A stretch of 64,000 bases of DNA from Pontixanthobacter sp. CEM42 (GTDB lineage Bacteria; Pseudomonadota; Alphaproteobacteria; Sphingomonadales; Sphingomonadaceae). A program made the translations under genes and the position numbers. Under the pieces are notes generated by a model. It saw only the letters and a program-made list of their open reading frames with translations, was not told the origin of the DNA and searched no databases. The stretch covers positions 288,501-352,500 of the forward strand of contig NZ_JADQTN010000001.1 of NCBI RefSeq assembly GCF_017812015.1, read 5' to 3'. Below are positions 43,170-54,170 of this stretch, piece after piece (within the stretch, counting starts at the first letter, position 1; each line of letters begins with the position of its first letter).

Positions 43170-44881
43170 ACACGATCGCTGTCAACACGACATTCTCCAG
43201 CGGACGCAGCGGTGTATCGACGCTGCGCAAGCGTTCAATCACTATCGCCCGACTTCGTGTCTTGTGGGTGGCAATCATCTTTGCCTGCGTGGCGTCTGCC
43301 GCGGTCGCACGCATCGGCTACCTTGGTGTGAGTGACAACACGATCCGAACAACATCGCTAGCTGACGCTCTGCTGCCACCGCGCGGTGAATTGACGGACC
43401 GCAATGGCGTTCCGCTCGCGCGTGCATTCCCTGCCTATGCGCTGTGGTATAATCCGAAAGCTCTTGGCGATCCGAGCGATCCGTTGGTGAAAAGCGCGCG
43501 CGATGTTGCGGTTGAACTGCAAGCGATTTTTCCCGCGCTCGATATCGAAGTAACGGCTGAGAAACTGGCTGCAGGTCGCCCCGGATACCTGCAACGCCGT
43601 GTTCTGCCTGAACAAGCCAATCAAGTTATGGCGATTGGCGAGTTGGCATTGGAACTGCCGCGCGAAACCGACCGCCACTATCCGCAAGGATCGATGGGCG
43701 CGCACGTGCTTGGCTATGTCGATGCCGAGGGGCAGGGCAAGGTCGGCATGGAGCAAGTGCTCAATGACCGGTTGACCGATCCTGCATTGCGCGGTGAGCC
43801 GGTTGCATTGTCGATCGATATGCGCGCGCAAGGTGCGTTGGAAGATGAACTGCGCCGCGGCATGCTAGCGACCAATGCGAAAGGTGCTGCTGGCATCGTT
43901 CTGGACGTTGATACAGGTGAAGTGATGGCGCTTGCTTCGCTGCCCGAATTCGATCCCAATAAGATCGATGCCGAGGGCGTGAACTATATGTTCAACCGTG
44001 TGACCAATCAGGTTTACGAGTTAGGTTCGACTTTCAAACCGCTGACTGTGGCCGCCGCCATCGATGCGGGTACGGTGCGCGATTTTGGTCGCCGCTATGA
44101 CGCCTCGCCGGTCGAAGTTGGGCGTTTTAAAATCAAGGACAGCCACTTTATCGGCAACCATCTGAACGTTGCCGAGACGCTGATCCATTCGTCGAACACA
44201 ACTACCGCGCGCATCGCGGATGAGCTTGGCCCGACCAAGCTGCGCCAGGCGATGATCGATATGGGCATGAACGAGCGGCCTTATATTGAGCTGCCTGCCA
44301 AGGGCCACCCGATCTGGCCCGGAGAGAAATGGCCGCGTCTGCGCAATATGACTGTCGGCTATGGCCACGGTATTGCGGTGACACCGCTGCATCTGGCGAA
44401 TGCCTATGCGGCAATGGTCAATGGCGGCGTTTGGCGTCCGGCGACTTTGCACAAAATTCAACCGGGTGCTGCGCCGAAAGGCCGCCGCGTGTTTAAGGCT
44501 TCAACCTCCTCACGCATGCGCCAATTGCTCCGCATGATCGCGGTTTACGGCACCGGTAAGAACGCCGACGCACCGGGTTTCCGCGTCGGAGGCAAGACCG
44601 GCTCGGCTGAGAAGCCGGGCAAGGGCGGATACCGTCAGACCACGCTGGTTTCGACATTCGCCGCAGCATTCCCGATGGATAAGCCGCGCTACGTAGTGGT
44701 CGCAATGCTGGACGAACCGAAGGGCACAACCGCAAGCTCGTATCAGCGGACCGCCGCATGGAACGCTGCGCCGATTGTTGGCAAACTGATCCCACGTATT
44801 GGCCCTGTCCTAGGTGTACGGCCGGACACTTCGCGCGACATTGATCTGAGCGACCTTAAGCCGCTTTTGGGAGCGGAATAA
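43166..44881 (+). CDS. ftsI: Septal peptidoglycan transpeptidase FtsI (PBP3)
   Basis: 571 residues, class B penicillin-binding protein. One N-terminal membrane helix (about 28-50) is followed by the pedestal domain (PPRGELTDRNGVPLA) and transpeptidase domain. Active-site motifs are S288-T-F-K291 (ELGSTFKPLT), SSN (LIHSSNTTT) and KTG (VGGKTGSAEK). It cross-links septal peptidoglycan together with FtsW. Its stop overlaps the murE start by one base. Confidence 0.96.
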   Translation: MNTIAVNTTFSSGRSGVSTLRKRSITIARLRVLWVAIIFACVASAAVARIGYLGVSDNTIRTTSLADALLPPRGELTDRNGVPLARAFPAYALWYNPKALGDPSDPLVKSARDVAVELQAIFPALDIEVTAEKLAAGRPGYLQRRVLPEQANQVMAIGELALELPRETDRHYPQGSMGAHVLGYVDAEGQGKVGMEQVLNDRLTDPALRGEPVALSIDMRAQGALEDELRRGMLATNAKGAAGIVLDVDTGEVMALASLPEFDPNKIDAEGVNYMFNRVTNQVYELGSTFKPLTVAAAIDAGTVRDFGRRYDASPVEVGRFKIKDSHFIGNHLNVAETLIHSSNTTTARIADELGPTKLRQAMIDMGMNERPYIELPAKGHPIWPGEKWPRLRNMTVGYGHGIAVTPLHLANAYAAMVNGGVWRPATLHKIQPGAAPKGRRVFKASTSSRMRQLLRMIAVYGTGKNADAPGFRVGGKTGSAEKPGKGGYRQTTLVSTFAAAFPMDKPRYVVVAMLDEPKGTTASSYQRTAAWNAAPIVGKLIPRIGPVLGVRPDTSRDIDLSDLKPLLGAE

Positions 44882-46362
44882 TGGAACTCGCGGCGCTCGC
44901 ATCGGCAGCGGGGCTTGAAGTGACTGGCGCTGAAAATGTGTCCGTCACCGGTTTCGCTATCGACAATCGCAAGGTCGCCCCGGGTACAATCTTCGGCGCA
45001 TTCCAAGGCGCGCGGGTAAACGGCGAGGATTTTATTCCTGCTGCGATCTCTGCCGGTGCCGCTGCAATTGTCGCGAAGCCAAGCGCCAATGTTGACGGGG
45101 CACTCCATATCCCCGCTGATGAACCGCGTCAGGCATTTGCCCAACTGGCCGCGCAATTCTTCAAACCCGCGCCCGATGTTATCGTTGCCGTCACTGGCAC
45201 CAATGGGAAAACTTCGACCGTTGAAATGACTCGCCAAATCTGGCGCATGGCAGGCGAGCGGGCTGCCTCTATCGGAACGCTCGGTGTGACTACACCAGAC
45301 GAGAGTGTGTCTACCGGATTGACCACTCCCGATATCGTAACGTTCCATTCGAATATGAGCGGATTGGCGCGCGAAGGCGTGACACATGTCGCGTATGAAG
45401 CATCAAGTCACGGCCTCTCCCAATATCGCAATGAAGGCCTGTCAGTTGTCGCCGCAGGTTTCACCAATTTCAGTCGCGATCATCTCGACTATCACAAGGA
45501 TATGGACGAGTATTTCGCGGCAAAAATGCGGCTGTTTGACGAAGTCGTAAATGATGATGCCACTGTTGTAGTCTGGACCGGAAATAGCGAGTGGACGGCC
45601 CGGGCAGTTGAGCATGCGCAGCAACGGAACCTGCGCGTGTTCACCGTGGGTGAGCAAGGCGAGACTATTCGCCTGCTCACTCATGCGCCAACACAATTGG
45701 GGCAGACGCTTGAGATAGAACATGACGGTCAGAAGCGGACCATCAATCTCCCGCTGATCGGGGCCTATCAATCCGCGAATGCACTGGTGGCTGCTGGTTT
45801 GGCGCTGGCCACTGGCGGAAGCGCGAGCACAGTGTTTGATGCGGTCGCACGCTTGCAGCCTGTTCGTGGGCGGTTGGAACGCGCTGTTATCACGCAGGCC
45901 GGTGCGCCAGTCTATATCGATTATGCGCATACGCCCGATGCGCTCGAATCCGCAATTGAGGCCCTCCGACCGCATGTGAACGGCAGGCTGATTGTCGTAT
46001 TCGGTGCGGGCGGTGATCGCGACCAAGGCAAGCGCGCCGAAATGGGTCGGGTTGCCGTTGAAAAATCGGACTTCGCAATTGTCACGGATGACAATCCGCG
46101 CGGTGAAGATCCTGCAGCAATCCGCAGCGAAGTGATGGCTGGCGGAGAGGGTATGCGCGAAGTCGGTGACCGCCGCAAAGCTATTGCCGCTGCGATTGCC
46201 GAGGCTGGCCGCGACGACATCGTGCTGATCGCCGGCAAGGGACACGAACAAGGCCAGATTATCGGTTCAGGAGAGACGATGCGGGTATTGCCGTTTGATG
46301 ATGTGACTGTCGCGCGAGAATGCGCAGCGCCGCAAAATCTGGATCAGGGAGTGAGTGCATGA
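44881..46362 (+). CDS. murE: UDP-MurNAc-tripeptide synthetase (meso-DAP adding)
   Basis: 493 residues. The ATP loop is VTGTNGKTSTVEMTRQ. The amino-acid selectivity motif DNPR (VTDDNPRGEDPAAI) indicates meso-diaminopimelate as the third residue of the stem peptide, as expected for a Gram-negative. GRLERAVI and DYAHTPDALESA are the central and C-terminal Mur-ligase signatures. It acts in the cytoplasm after MurD. Followed by murF with four-base overlap. Confidence 0.96.
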   Translation: MELAALASAAGLEVTGAENVSVTGFAIDNRKVAPGTIFGAFQGARVNGEDFIPAAISAGAAAIVAKPSANVDGALHIPADEPRQAFAQLAAQFFKPAPDVIVAVTGTNGKTSTVEMTRQIWRMAGERAASIGTLGVTTPDESVSTGLTTPDIVTFHSNMSGLAREGVTHVAYEASSHGLSQYRNEGLSVVAAGFTNFSRDHLDYHKDMDEYFAAKMRLFDEVVNDDATVVVWTGNSEWTARAVEHAQQRNLRVFTVGEQGETIRLLTHAPTQLGQTLEIEHDGQKRTINLPLIGAYQSANALVAAGLALATGGSASTVFDAVARLQPVRGRLERAVITQAGAPVYIDYAHTPDALESAIEALRPHVNGRLIVVFGAGGDRDQGKRAEMGRVAVEKSDFAIVTDDNPRGEDPAAIRSEVMAGGEGMREVGDRRKAIAAAIAEAGRDDIVLIAGKGHEQGQIIGSGETMRVLPFDDVTVARECAAPQNLDQGVSA

Positions 46363-47825
46363 ACGCCTTGAAAGCCCTTCGCTCATGGCCCGCGCAGAAG
46401 CGTGATGCTTTGCCGCTTGCACTATGGAGCGCTGCAGAAATTGCTGAAGCTGTTGGCGGAACCGCCAGCGCTGAATTCCAAGTTTCCGGTGTTGAAATTG
46501 ACTCGCGCGATGTCCGTTCGGGCGATCTGTTTTTCGCACTGAGGGGGGAGACCATGGACGGCCACCGTTTCCTCGACAAAGCCTTCGCCAATGGAGCGAC
46601 TGCTGCTGTCGTCGATCGTGCTGTCGACTATCCGCATATCCTAGTCGCGAACACTAACACCGCGCTCGAATCACTTGCCTCAGCATCGCGTGACCGCTCG
46701 ACGGCAATCCGGATTGGTGTGACCGGTTCGGTCGGCAAAACGGGCGTGAAAGAAGCAATCTTTAGCGCGCTCGACCGGGCTAGCCGCGGCGCAACGCATC
46801 GCTCGGTGCGTAGCTATAACAACCATGTCGGTGTCCCGCTTAGTCTCGCGCGGATGCCTGTTCGCAGCCATTATGGCGTGTTCGAAATGGGCATGAACCA
46901 CGCTGGCGAGATTTCAGGCCTGACCGCGCAGGTCAAACCGCATGTTGCGGTCATCACGACCATCGCTCCCGCCCATATCGAAAACCTTGGCAGCATCGAA
47001 GCCATCGCCGCTGCCAAGGCGGAGATTTTCGAAGCCGTTCTGCCTGGTGGCACCGCGATTATCCCAGCTGATAGTCCGCAATTCGAATTATTGCATGACG
47101 CAGCCAAAGCGCAGGGCGTCAACATCGTCTCCTTCGGCAAAAGCGATCACGCTGATGTTCGCCTGCTTGATGCGATTCCGGTTGCCAACGGCGGGTCGCT
47201 GATAACCGCAGATATGGGCAATGAACGGGTTTGCTTCTCCGTAGCGGAACCGGGCGAACACTGGATCAGCAATGCTCTGTGTGTCATGGCGACGGTCCGT
47301 GCAGCGCGCGGCGATCTTGGCTCGGCCGGTCTTGCGCTCGCTGAAATGGGCGGCCTGAAAGGACGCGGCGCACGGCTCGAGATTGCAGCGATCAGCGGCA
47401 AAGCGCTGATGATCGATGAGAGTTACAACGCCAATCCGGCGTCGATGCGCGCAACCTTGCGGCAGCTTGGGCAAACACCGGCGACACGGCGTGTTGCGGT
47501 GCTTGGTTCGATGAAAGAACTGGGCGATTTTGCGCCGCGCTTTCACGCACAACTTGCTGAACCACTGGCTGAGGCAAATGTCGATTTTGCGGTGCTGGTT
47601 GGCGATGAGATGTCAGCGCTAGTTCAGGCTCTGGTTCAGGACTTGGGGAAAGGCGCGGGCGCGGCGCTTGCGGGCGGACTCAGCTTCGCGCATTGCGATG
47701 GCCCTGCAGAGGCTATTTCCGCCTTGGAAGAGTTCGGCATCACGACCGGTGACGCCATCCTTGTCAAAGGGTCCAATTCGGTTGGCCTCGGCAGACTGGT
47801 CGCACATTTCGCGGCCAGAAATTGA
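46359..47825 (+). CDS. murF: UDP-MurNAc-tripeptide--D-Ala-D-Ala ligase
   Basis: 488 residues from the ATG at 46359. The ATP loop GVTGSVGKTGVKEAIFSAL departs from the commoner S-N-G-K-T-T form (Val and Gly in place of Asn and Thr), a variant also seen in sphingomonads. EMGMNHAGEI, ITTIAPAHIENLGS and DESYNANPASMRATL are intact MurF signatures. It adds D-Ala-D-Ala supplied by Ddl, encoded further down the cluster. Confidence 0.95.
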   Translation: MNALKALRSWPAQKRDALPLALWSAAEIAEAVGGTASAEFQVSGVEIDSRDVRSGDLFFALRGETMDGHRFLDKAFANGATAAVVDRAVDYPHILVANTNTALESLASASRDRSTAIRIGVTGSVGKTGVKEAIFSALDRASRGATHRSVRSYNNHVGVPLSLARMPVRSHYGVFEMGMNHAGEISGLTAQVKPHVAVITTIAPAHIENLGSIEAIAAAKAEIFEAVLPGGTAIIPADSPQFELLHDAAKAQGVNIVSFGKSDHADVRLLDAIPVANGGSLITADMGNERVCFSVAEPGEHWISNALCVMATVRAARGDLGSAGLALAEMGGLKGRGARLEIAAISGKALMIDESYNANPASMRATLRQLGQTPATRRVAVLGSMKELGDFAPRFHAQLAEPLAEANVDFAVLVGDEMSALVQALVQDLGKGAGAALAGGLSFAHCDGPAEAISALEEFGITTGDAILVKGSNSVGLGRLVAHFAARN

Positions 47826-47848
47826 CTTGGGGAGGGCGAAAAGCCTGA

Positions 47849-48919
47849 ATGCTCTATTTGATCGCCGAGTGGCTGAATTTTGAAGGGGTTTTCAACCTCA
47901 TCCGCTACCAGACCTTCCGGTCCGGTGCGACGCTGATAACCGCGTTGGTTATTGGCCTGATTATCGGCCCCCGCTTCATCAATATGCTGCGCGTCCGGCA
48001 GGGCAAGGGTCAACCGATCCGTGCCGACGGGCCGCAATCGCATTTGTCGAAAGTTGGTACGCCCACCATGGGCGGGCTGATGATCCTGATCGCGCTCGTG
48101 CTGTCGATGCTGCTATGGATGGACCTGCGCAATCCGTTTGTGTGGGCCTGTTTGGGCGTCACCGTGGGCTTCGGCCTGATTGGTTTCCTCGATGACTATG
48201 ACAAGGTCACGAAGGCCAGCCATAAGGGTGTTTCTGGCAAAGTACGCTTGTTGCTGGAATTTATCGTGGCGGGCATCGCATCGTGGCTGATCGTCAGTCA
48301 GATCAACACCAACCTCTACGTCCCGTTTCTGTCCGATGTTTCGATCCCGCTCGGTCCGTTTTACTATGTGTTCGCGGCGACTGTTATCGTTGGCTTTGGC
48401 AATGCTGTGAATCTGACTGACGGGCTTGATGGGTTGGCGACGATGCCGGTCATCATTGCTGCGGGTACGTTGGCAATTATTGCATACTTGGTCGGCCGTG
48501 CCGACTTCTCCGAATATCTTGGTATCCCGCATGTTCCGGGCGCTGGTGAACTCGCGATCCTGTGTGCGGCGATCATGGGTGGCGGCTTAGCCTTCTTGTG
48601 GTTCAACGCTCCGCCGGCTGCAGTCTTTATGGGTGATACGGGCAGCTTGGCTTTGGGCGGCGCGCTTGGCGCGATTGCCGTTGCCAGCCATCATGAAATT
48701 GTCCTGCTGATTATCGGCGGTTTGTTTGTCGCAGAGACCGCTTCGGTTATCATTCAGGTCTTCTGGTTTAAACGCACCGGAAAGCGGATTTTCCGCATGG
48801 CGCCGATCCACCACCATTTTGAGCAGAAGGGTTGGGCGGAATCGACCGTGGTCATCCGTTTCTGGATTATTTCCATTGTTCTCGCACTTGCAGGATTGGC
48901 CACGCTGAAACTCAGATGA
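47849..48919 (+). CDS. mraY: Phospho-MurNAc-pentapeptide-transferase
   Basis: 356 residues, ten predicted membrane helices. It moves phospho-MurNAc-pentapeptide to undecaprenyl phosphate, making lipid I. The catalytic D-D of [27 protein letters not shown] and the histidine motif [13 protein letters not shown] are intact. It lies 23 bases after murF and 7 before murD. Confidence 0.97.
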   Translation: MLYLIAEWLNFEGVFNLIRYQTFRSGATLITALVIGLIIGPRFINMLRVRQGKGQPIRADGPQSHLSKVGTPTMGGLMILIALVLSMLLWMDLRNPFVWACLGVTVGFGLIGFLDDYDKVTKASHKGVSGKVRLLLEFIVAGIASWLIVSQINTNLYVPFLSDVSIPLGPFYYVFAATVIVGFGNAVNLTDGLDGLATMPVIIAAGTLAIIAYLVGRADFSEYLGIPHVPGAGELAILCAAIMGGGLAFLWFNAPPAAVFMGDTGSLALGGALGAIAVASHHEIVLLIIGGLFVAETASVIIQVFWFKRTGKRIFRMAPIHHHFEQKGWAESTVVIRFWIISIVLALAGLATLKLR

Positions 48920-48926
48920 TCACCCC

Positions 48927-50243
48927 ATGATTACCTCTCCCGCCTTTAACGGCAAGCGCTATGCCATTCTCGGCCTCGCCCGCTCGGGCCTCGCCGCGGC
49001 AGAAGCGCTGCTCGCAAGCGGGGCGCAGATTACGGCGTGGGACAGGCAGGATGTTGCCCGCGAAAAGCTGGAAGGCCGCGCGGAAATTGCTGATCCGCTG
49101 GACATTGATCTGACCGGTTTTGACGGTGTGGTTGTCTCGCCCGGAGTACCGCTGAATACGCATCCGATCGCCGAGTATGCCGCCAAATTTGGCGTCCCAA
49201 TTATTGGCGACATCGAATTGTTCGCCTTGGCGCGCGACAACCTGCCGCCGCACAAGGTGGTCGGGATTACCGGCACTAACGGCAAGAGCACGACAACTGC
49301 GTTGGTGGATCACATCCTCAAAACAGCCGGCGTTCCATCGCTCATGGGCGGCAATATCGGCATTCCGATTATGGAGCAGGATCCGCTGCCCAGCGGCGGT
49401 ACGTATGTCCTAGAACTATCGAGCTATCAGATTGATTTGACGCAAAGTCTCGCTTGCGATGTCGCAATTCTGCTTAACGTAACTCCCGATCACCTTGATC
49501 GTTATAGTGGTTTTGAAGCCTATGCTGCCAGCAAAGAGCGTTTGCTGACGATGCAGGACGGCGGATGGGCAGTCGTTGGCACAGATGACGACACTTCCCG
49601 CGTCATCGCTGATCGGCGGGCTGTGCAATTGCTTCGGATTTCAGGTCGTGAGTTACCCAAGAAATTGAGAGGGTTGCCCTTACTACAGGGTCCCCACAAT
49701 TGGCAGAATATCGCCGCGGCGAGGTCAGCCGCAGGTTATTTGGGCCTCAATGAGCCTATGATCGAAGCTGCTATCAAGACCTTTAAAGGCCTGCCGCACC
49801 GGATGGAAGTCATCCGCGAGCACAACGGCGTGCTGTTTATCAATGACAGCAAGGCGACCAATCAAGCATCCACTGCGCCTGCGCTCGCTGCGTTTCCGCC
49901 GGCTCCCGACGCGCGCATTCACTGGATCGTCGGTGGTCTCGCCAAAGAAGACGGGTTGGGCGAATGTGCCGACCAATTGGGCAACGTCGCGGCTGCCTAT
50001 ACAATCGGTGAGGCCGGGCCTCGGTTCGAGGAATTGCTCGATGGGAAAGTCCCGGTCCGCAATTGCGAATTACTGTGTGATGCCACTCGACGAGCGGTGG
50101 AGGCTGCCAAGCCGGGGGATATCATCTTGCTCTCGCCAGCTTGCGCCAGTTTCGATCAATTCCGCGACTATGAACGGCGCGGCGAGCATTTTCGTCAAAT
50201 CGTCGACATGCTGACCGATCACGAGGGAGATGCTGCGGCATGA
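48927..50243 (+). CDS. murD: UDP-MurNAc-L-alanine--D-glutamate ligase
   Basis: 438 residues. A Rossmann-like N-domain (YAILGLARSGLAAAEALLASG) binds the UDP substrate; the ATP loop is GITGTNGKSTTTALV; NVTPDHLDRY and FINDSKATNQAS are the remaining Mur-ligase signatures. It adds D-Glu as the second stem residue. Overlaps ftsW by four bases. Confidence 0.96.
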   Translation: MITSPAFNGKRYAILGLARSGLAAAEALLASGAQITAWDRQDVAREKLEGRAEIADPLDIDLTGFDGVVVSPGVPLNTHPIAEYAAKFGVPIIGDIELFALARDNLPPHKVVGITGTNGKSTTTALVDHILKTAGVPSLMGGNIGIPIMEQDPLPSGGTYVLELSSYQIDLTQSLACDVAILLNVTPDHLDRYSGFEAYAASKERLLTMQDGGWAVVGTDDDTSRVIADRRAVQLLRISGRELPKKLRGLPLLQGPHNWQNIAAARSAAGYLGLNEPMIEAAIKTFKGLPHRMEVIREHNGVLFINDSKATNQASTAPALAAFPPAPDARIHWIVGGLAKEDGLGECADQLGNVAAAYTIGEAGPRFEELLDGKVPVRNCELLCDATRRAVEAAKPGDIILLSPACASFDQFRDYERRGEHFRQIVDMLTDHEGDAAA

Positions 50244-51484
50244 ATACCTCTCAACCTTACATCCCGCGCGCTGGAGAACGGATAGTGTCGTCCGAACGTT
50301 TCCAAAGCTCAAAGCGAGCGGAACTCAAAATCTGGTGGCGCGAGATTGATCGTGTGCTGCTGTTCTTGGTTATCCTGCTGATGGCGTTCGGCGCAGCTGC
50401 GGTTGCCGCGGCATCGCCCGCAACTGCGCGGCGGCTCTCGACAATCGATGTCACGCTGCCCGATTTGTATTTCTATTGGGCGCATCTGAAGTGGCAGTTC
50501 ATCGGGATTGTTACCCTGATCGGCGCATCTATGCTGTCGCGTGACAACGCACGGCGACTAGGGGTGCTGGTGGCCGCCGGTGCGCTATTCATGCTCATTC
50601 TAGTGCCAGTGCTTGGCAGCGAGGTGAACGGAGCAAAACGCTGGATCAACCTTGGGATGCGCTTCCAGCCATCCGAGTTTTTGAAACCGGGCTTTGCGAT
50701 TGCGCTGGCATGGATCCTGTCTTGGCGTCTGCGTGATCCGAACCTGCCGGTTTTGGCGATTGTTAGCGGGCTGATGGGCTTCGTGGGCGTGCTTCTGATG
50801 CTTCAACCAAACCTTGGCGCGACGCTGCTGTTTGGCGGTGTTTGGTTTGTGCTGGTGCTCCTGTCGGGAGTGTCGATCCAGCGGATTGGCGCCCTAATCG
50901 GCATTGGCGTAGCCGGCTTCACCGCGACCTATTTCCTCTATGACAATGCTCGCAATCGAATTGATGCATTTCTCGGTGGCGGCACAGCTTTCGACCAAGT
51001 CGATCTGGCGCAACGCACACTGCTCGCGGGCGGTTGGACCGGGAGCGGTTTATGGCTCGGCGTGCGCAAACTCAATCTGCCAGAAGCGCATACCGACTAT
51101 ATCTTCTCCGTCATTGGTGAAGAGTTTGGCTTGATCGTTTGTGCGCTGGTTGTGTTCCTCTACCTTGCGATCATCGCGCGTGTGCTGGTGCGCCTGGCTG
51201 ATGAAGAGAACCTGTTTGCGCTCCTCGCCGGGGCAGGGCTGGTGACGCAAATCGTCGGGCAGGCATTCATCAATATTCTGGTCAATCTGCAGCTATTCCC
51301 ATCCAAGGGTATGACCTTGCCGCTGGTGTCCTATGGTGGATCATCGACCATTGCGGTTGGTCTTACGGTCGGCCTATTGTTGGCGATTACGCGCAGAAAC
51401 CCGTTCTTGACCCGCGAGACCCCGGGGCTGCGCACAATCTTGCCAGCAAAGGGCGCTTTAGTTCAGAAAGTTGGGCGCAAATGA
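50240..51484 (+). CDS. ftsW: Septal peptidoglycan glycosyltransferase FtsW
   Basis: 414 residues, SEDS family, about ten membrane helices after a 35-residue cytoplasmic N-terminus. The SEDS signature includes GAKRWINLGMRFQPSEFLKP, the catalytic-Asp loop after LNLPEAHTDYIFSVIGEEFG, and GMTLPLVSYGGSSTIAVG. It polymerises lipid II at the septum with FtsI. Four-base overlaps on both sides. Confidence 0.95.
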   Translation: MNTSQPYIPRAGERIVSSERFQSSKRAELKIWWREIDRVLLFLVILLMAFGAAAVAAASPATARRLSTIDVTLPDLYFYWAHLKWQFIGIVTLIGASMLSRDNARRLGVLVAAGALFMLILVPVLGSEVNGAKRWINLGMRFQPSEFLKPGFAIALAWILSWRLRDPNLPVLAIVSGLMGFVGVLLMLQPNLGATLLFGGVWFVLVLLSGVSIQRIGALIGIGVAGFTATYFLYDNARNRIDAFLGGGTAFDQVDLAQRTLLAGGWTGSGLWLGVRKLNLPEAHTDYIFSVIGEEFGLIVCALVVFLYLAIIARVLVRLADEENLFALLAGAGLVTQIVGQAFINILVNLQLFPSKGMTLPLVSYGGSSTIAVGLTVGLLLAITRRNPFLTRETPGLRTILPAKGALVQKVGRK

Positions 51485-52755
51485 GCGGCGCGAACAAACA
51501 TTATGTCTTGGCAGCAGGCGGAACCGGCGGACATCTGATCCCGGCTTTTGCGCTGGCGACCGAATTGGAGCGGCGCGGCCATCATGTCGCGTTGATCACG
51601 GACGAACGCGGCGCGAATATTCCGGGTAAGCCAGATTTCCTGCCAGCGCATGTCCTGCCAGCGGGCCGGTTCGGCAAGAACCCGCTCAACTGGATAAAAG
51701 GCTTTCGCGCGGTGATGGAAGGCCGCAAAATGGCTTTGCGTCTGTTCGACAGTTTTGAGCCAAGCGCCGTGATCGGCTTCGGTGGTTATCCTGCACTGCC
51801 TGCATTGCTCGCCTCAACATCCGCAGAAATCCCCAGTCTGGTGCACGAACAAAATGCAGTGCTCGGCCGGGTAAACCGTCTGCTCGCTGGGCGAGTCCAA
51901 GCAATTGCGACGGCCTATCCCGAGATCAAACGATTGAAGGACAAGCACTCGAGCAAAGTCCATCTAGTCGGTAATCCAGTGCGCCCTGAAGTACTGCAAT
52001 TACGCGACCAGCCATTCCCGGCGTTCACCGAAGATGGCTTGCTGCGCATTCTTGTGATCGGCGGAAGTCAAGGCGCGCGCATTTTGTCCGAAGTCATTCC
52101 CGATGCGCTGTCGATGTTGCAACCCGCCTTGCGTTCACGCTTGCAGATCACGCAGCAGTGCCGTCCAGAAGATCTCGACGCTGTGCGAGAGAAGTACAAG
52201 CAGTACGATATTCCCGCAGAACTCGGTACATATTTCGAAGATATGGCCGCGCGTCTGGCTGACGCTCATTTGTTTATCGGGCGCGCAGGAGCGTCTTCAA
52301 TTGCAGAACTGACTGCGGTTGGCCGACCGGCGATCCTGCTCCCGCTTCCCATTGCGACTGACGATCATCAAACCGCCAATACGCGGGAGATGACCAAAGC
52401 GGGCGGGGGCCGTGCCATTCGCCAGCCAATGATGACGGTCAAGAATCCTGACGACTATGGCGAGAGCAAGGGCAACAAGATCCGGGTAGCTCAGGCGGAT
52501 ATCCTACAAAAACTGGCAAAGGATATCTGTAAGCAGATACTAGCGCTGGCGCAGCGTCCCGAAACGCTCGCCACTGCCGCCCATGCGGCATGGAATTGCG
52601 GCAGGCCCGATGCGGTCAAAGACCTCGCCGATCTGATGGAGAGCTTTGACGGCGCAGATATGATGGACGTCATCCGTGTCGGCGCAGACAATACCAGCGG
52701 CGCCAAGCAAACCGCCCATGTACCCACTGGCGCGACGAAGGATGCGACAGAATGA
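51481..52755 (+). CDS. murG: UDP-GlcNAc transferase to lipid I (MurG), with C-terminal extension
   Basis: 424 residues, longer than the 355-390 usual for MurG. GT-B fold: the G-loop [49 protein letters not shown] and the donor site [30 protein letters not shown] are all normal. The extra length is an insertion around [19 protein letters not shown] and about 45 C-terminal residues ending [11 protein letters not shown]. It converts lipid I to lipid II on the inner face of the membrane. Confidence 0.95.
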   Translation: MSGANKHYVLAAGGTGGHLIPAFALATELERRGHHVALITDERGANIPGKPDFLPAHVLPAGRFGKNPLNWIKGFRAVMEGRKMALRLFDSFEPSAVIGFGGYPALPALLASTSAEIPSLVHEQNAVLGRVNRLLAGRVQAIATAYPEIKRLKDKHSSKVHLVGNPVRPEVLQLRDQPFPAFTEDGLLRILVIGGSQGARILSEVIPDALSMLQPALRSRLQITQQCRPEDLDAVREKYKQYDIPAELGTYFEDMAARLADAHLFIGRAGASSIAELTAVGRPAILLPLPIATDDHQTANTREMTKAGGGRAIRQPMMTVKNPDDYGESKGNKIRVAQADILQKLAKDICKQILALAQRPETLATAAHAAWNCGRPDAVKDLADLMESFDGADMMDVIRVGADNTSGAKQTAHVPTGATKDATE

Positions 52756-54170
52756 AGGGCGTCGGCACAGATATCGGGGTAATCCATTTCGTCGGCATTG
52801 GCGGCATCGGTATGTCCGGCATTGCCGAGGTAATGCACAATCTGGGCTATACGGTACAAGGCAGCGATATGGCCGAAGGACCGAGCGTTTTGCGTCTGCG
52901 TGAGCGCGGTATCGCGGTGTCCATCGGTCACGAAAAAGAGCATGTCGAAGGCGCGGCAGTCGTCGTCATTTCGACCGCTGTGAAGCGCACCAATCCCGAA
53001 GTGGCGCATGCTCTCGAGAACCGGATACCAGTGGTACGCCGCGCGGAAATGCTCGCCGAATTGATGCGGCTAAAAAGCACCGTTGCAGTCGCGGGAACGC
53101 ATGGCAAAACGACAACCACCAGCATGATCGCGGCGCTACTCGATAGCGGCAATATTGATCCGACGGTGATCAACGGCGGTATCATCGAACAATATGGCTC
53201 AAACGCGCGGCTCGGCGATAGCGATTGGATGGTTGTCGAAGCGGACGAAAGCGATGGCAGCTTCTTGCGGCTCGACGGCACGATTGCAGTCGTCACCAAT
53301 ATCGATCCCGAGCACCTCGATCATTATGGCGATTTTGACGGAGTGAAGGACGCGTTTGTCGAGTTCATTCACAACGTCCCATTCTACGGCGCAGCGATCC
53401 TGTGCATCGACCACCCAGAGGTTCAGGCCGTGGTCGGTAAAGTGCGCGATCGCCGCGTGGTTACCTATGGTTTTTCTCTCCAGGCCGATATTTGCGGCGT
53501 GAATGTCCGCCCGGTCGATGGCGGAAATGTGTTCGATGTCGTCGTCCGGCAACGCGGGGAAGAAGATCGCCGGATCGAAGGTGTGAAGCTGCCGATGCCG
53601 GGCCGCCACAATGTCCAGAATGCGCTTGCTGCGATTGCAGTCGCGATAGAAATGGGCTGTGACGATGATGTGATCGTTGGCGGTTTCAGCCTCTTTGGCG
53701 GGGTACGCCGCCGCTTTACCAAAGTCGGCAATGTCGCAGGCGCAACGATCATCGATGATTATGCGCACCATCCGGTCGAGATCAAAGCCGTGCTCGGCGC
53801 CGCGCGCGAAAGCGTCACTGCAGGCTCTGGAGGCCGCGTGATCGCAGTGATGCAGCCGCACCGCTATACACGCCTGAATGATCTGATGGATGACTTCCAA
53901 AGCTGCTTCAACGATGCGGATCAGGTCTATGTGACTCCGGTCTATGAAGCTGGCGAAGATCCTATCGCGGGCGTGAATTCTAACTCGCTTGTCGAGGGCC
54001 TGAAATCTCTAGGCCATCGTTCCGCCGCGACTATTGCTGACCAAGGCGATCTTGCCAAAACGCTGGCCGCCGAAGTTGGGGAGGGCGATCTGGTCGTTTG
54101 CCTCGGTGCGGGTGACATCACCAAATGGGCCGCAGGCTTGGCTGATGCGGTGGAGGCGGCGCGCTCGTGA
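52752..54170 (+). CDS. murC: UDP-MurNAc--L-alanine ligase
   Basis: 472 residues. The N-domain G-loop [22 protein letters not shown] loop [18 protein letters not shown], and [16 protein letters not shown] are diagnostic of MurC. First amino-acid adding step of the stem peptide. Overlaps both murG and murB by four bases. Confidence 0.97.
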   Translation: MKGVGTDIGVIHFVGIGGIGMSGIAEVMHNLGYTVQGSDMAEGPSVLRLRERGIAVSIGHEKEHVEGAAVVVISTAVKRTNPEVAHALENRIPVVRRAEMLAELMRLKSTVAVAGTHGKTTTTSMIAALLDSGNIDPTVINGGIIEQYGSNARLGDSDWMVVEADESDGSFLRLDGTIAVVTNIDPEHLDHYGDFDGVKDAFVEFIHNVPFYGAAILCIDHPEVQAVVGKVRDRRVVTYGFSLQADICGVNVRPVDGGNVFDVVVRQRGEEDRRIEGVKLPMPGRHNVQNALAAIAVAIEMGCDDDVIVGGFSLFGGVRRRFTKVGNVAGATIIDDYAHHPVEIKAVLGAARESVTAGSGGRVIAVMQPHRYTRLNDLMDDFQSCFNDADQVYVTPVYEAGEDPIAGVNSNSLVEGLKSLGHRSAATIADQGDLAKTLAAEVGEGDLVVCLGAGDITKWAAGLADAVEAARS

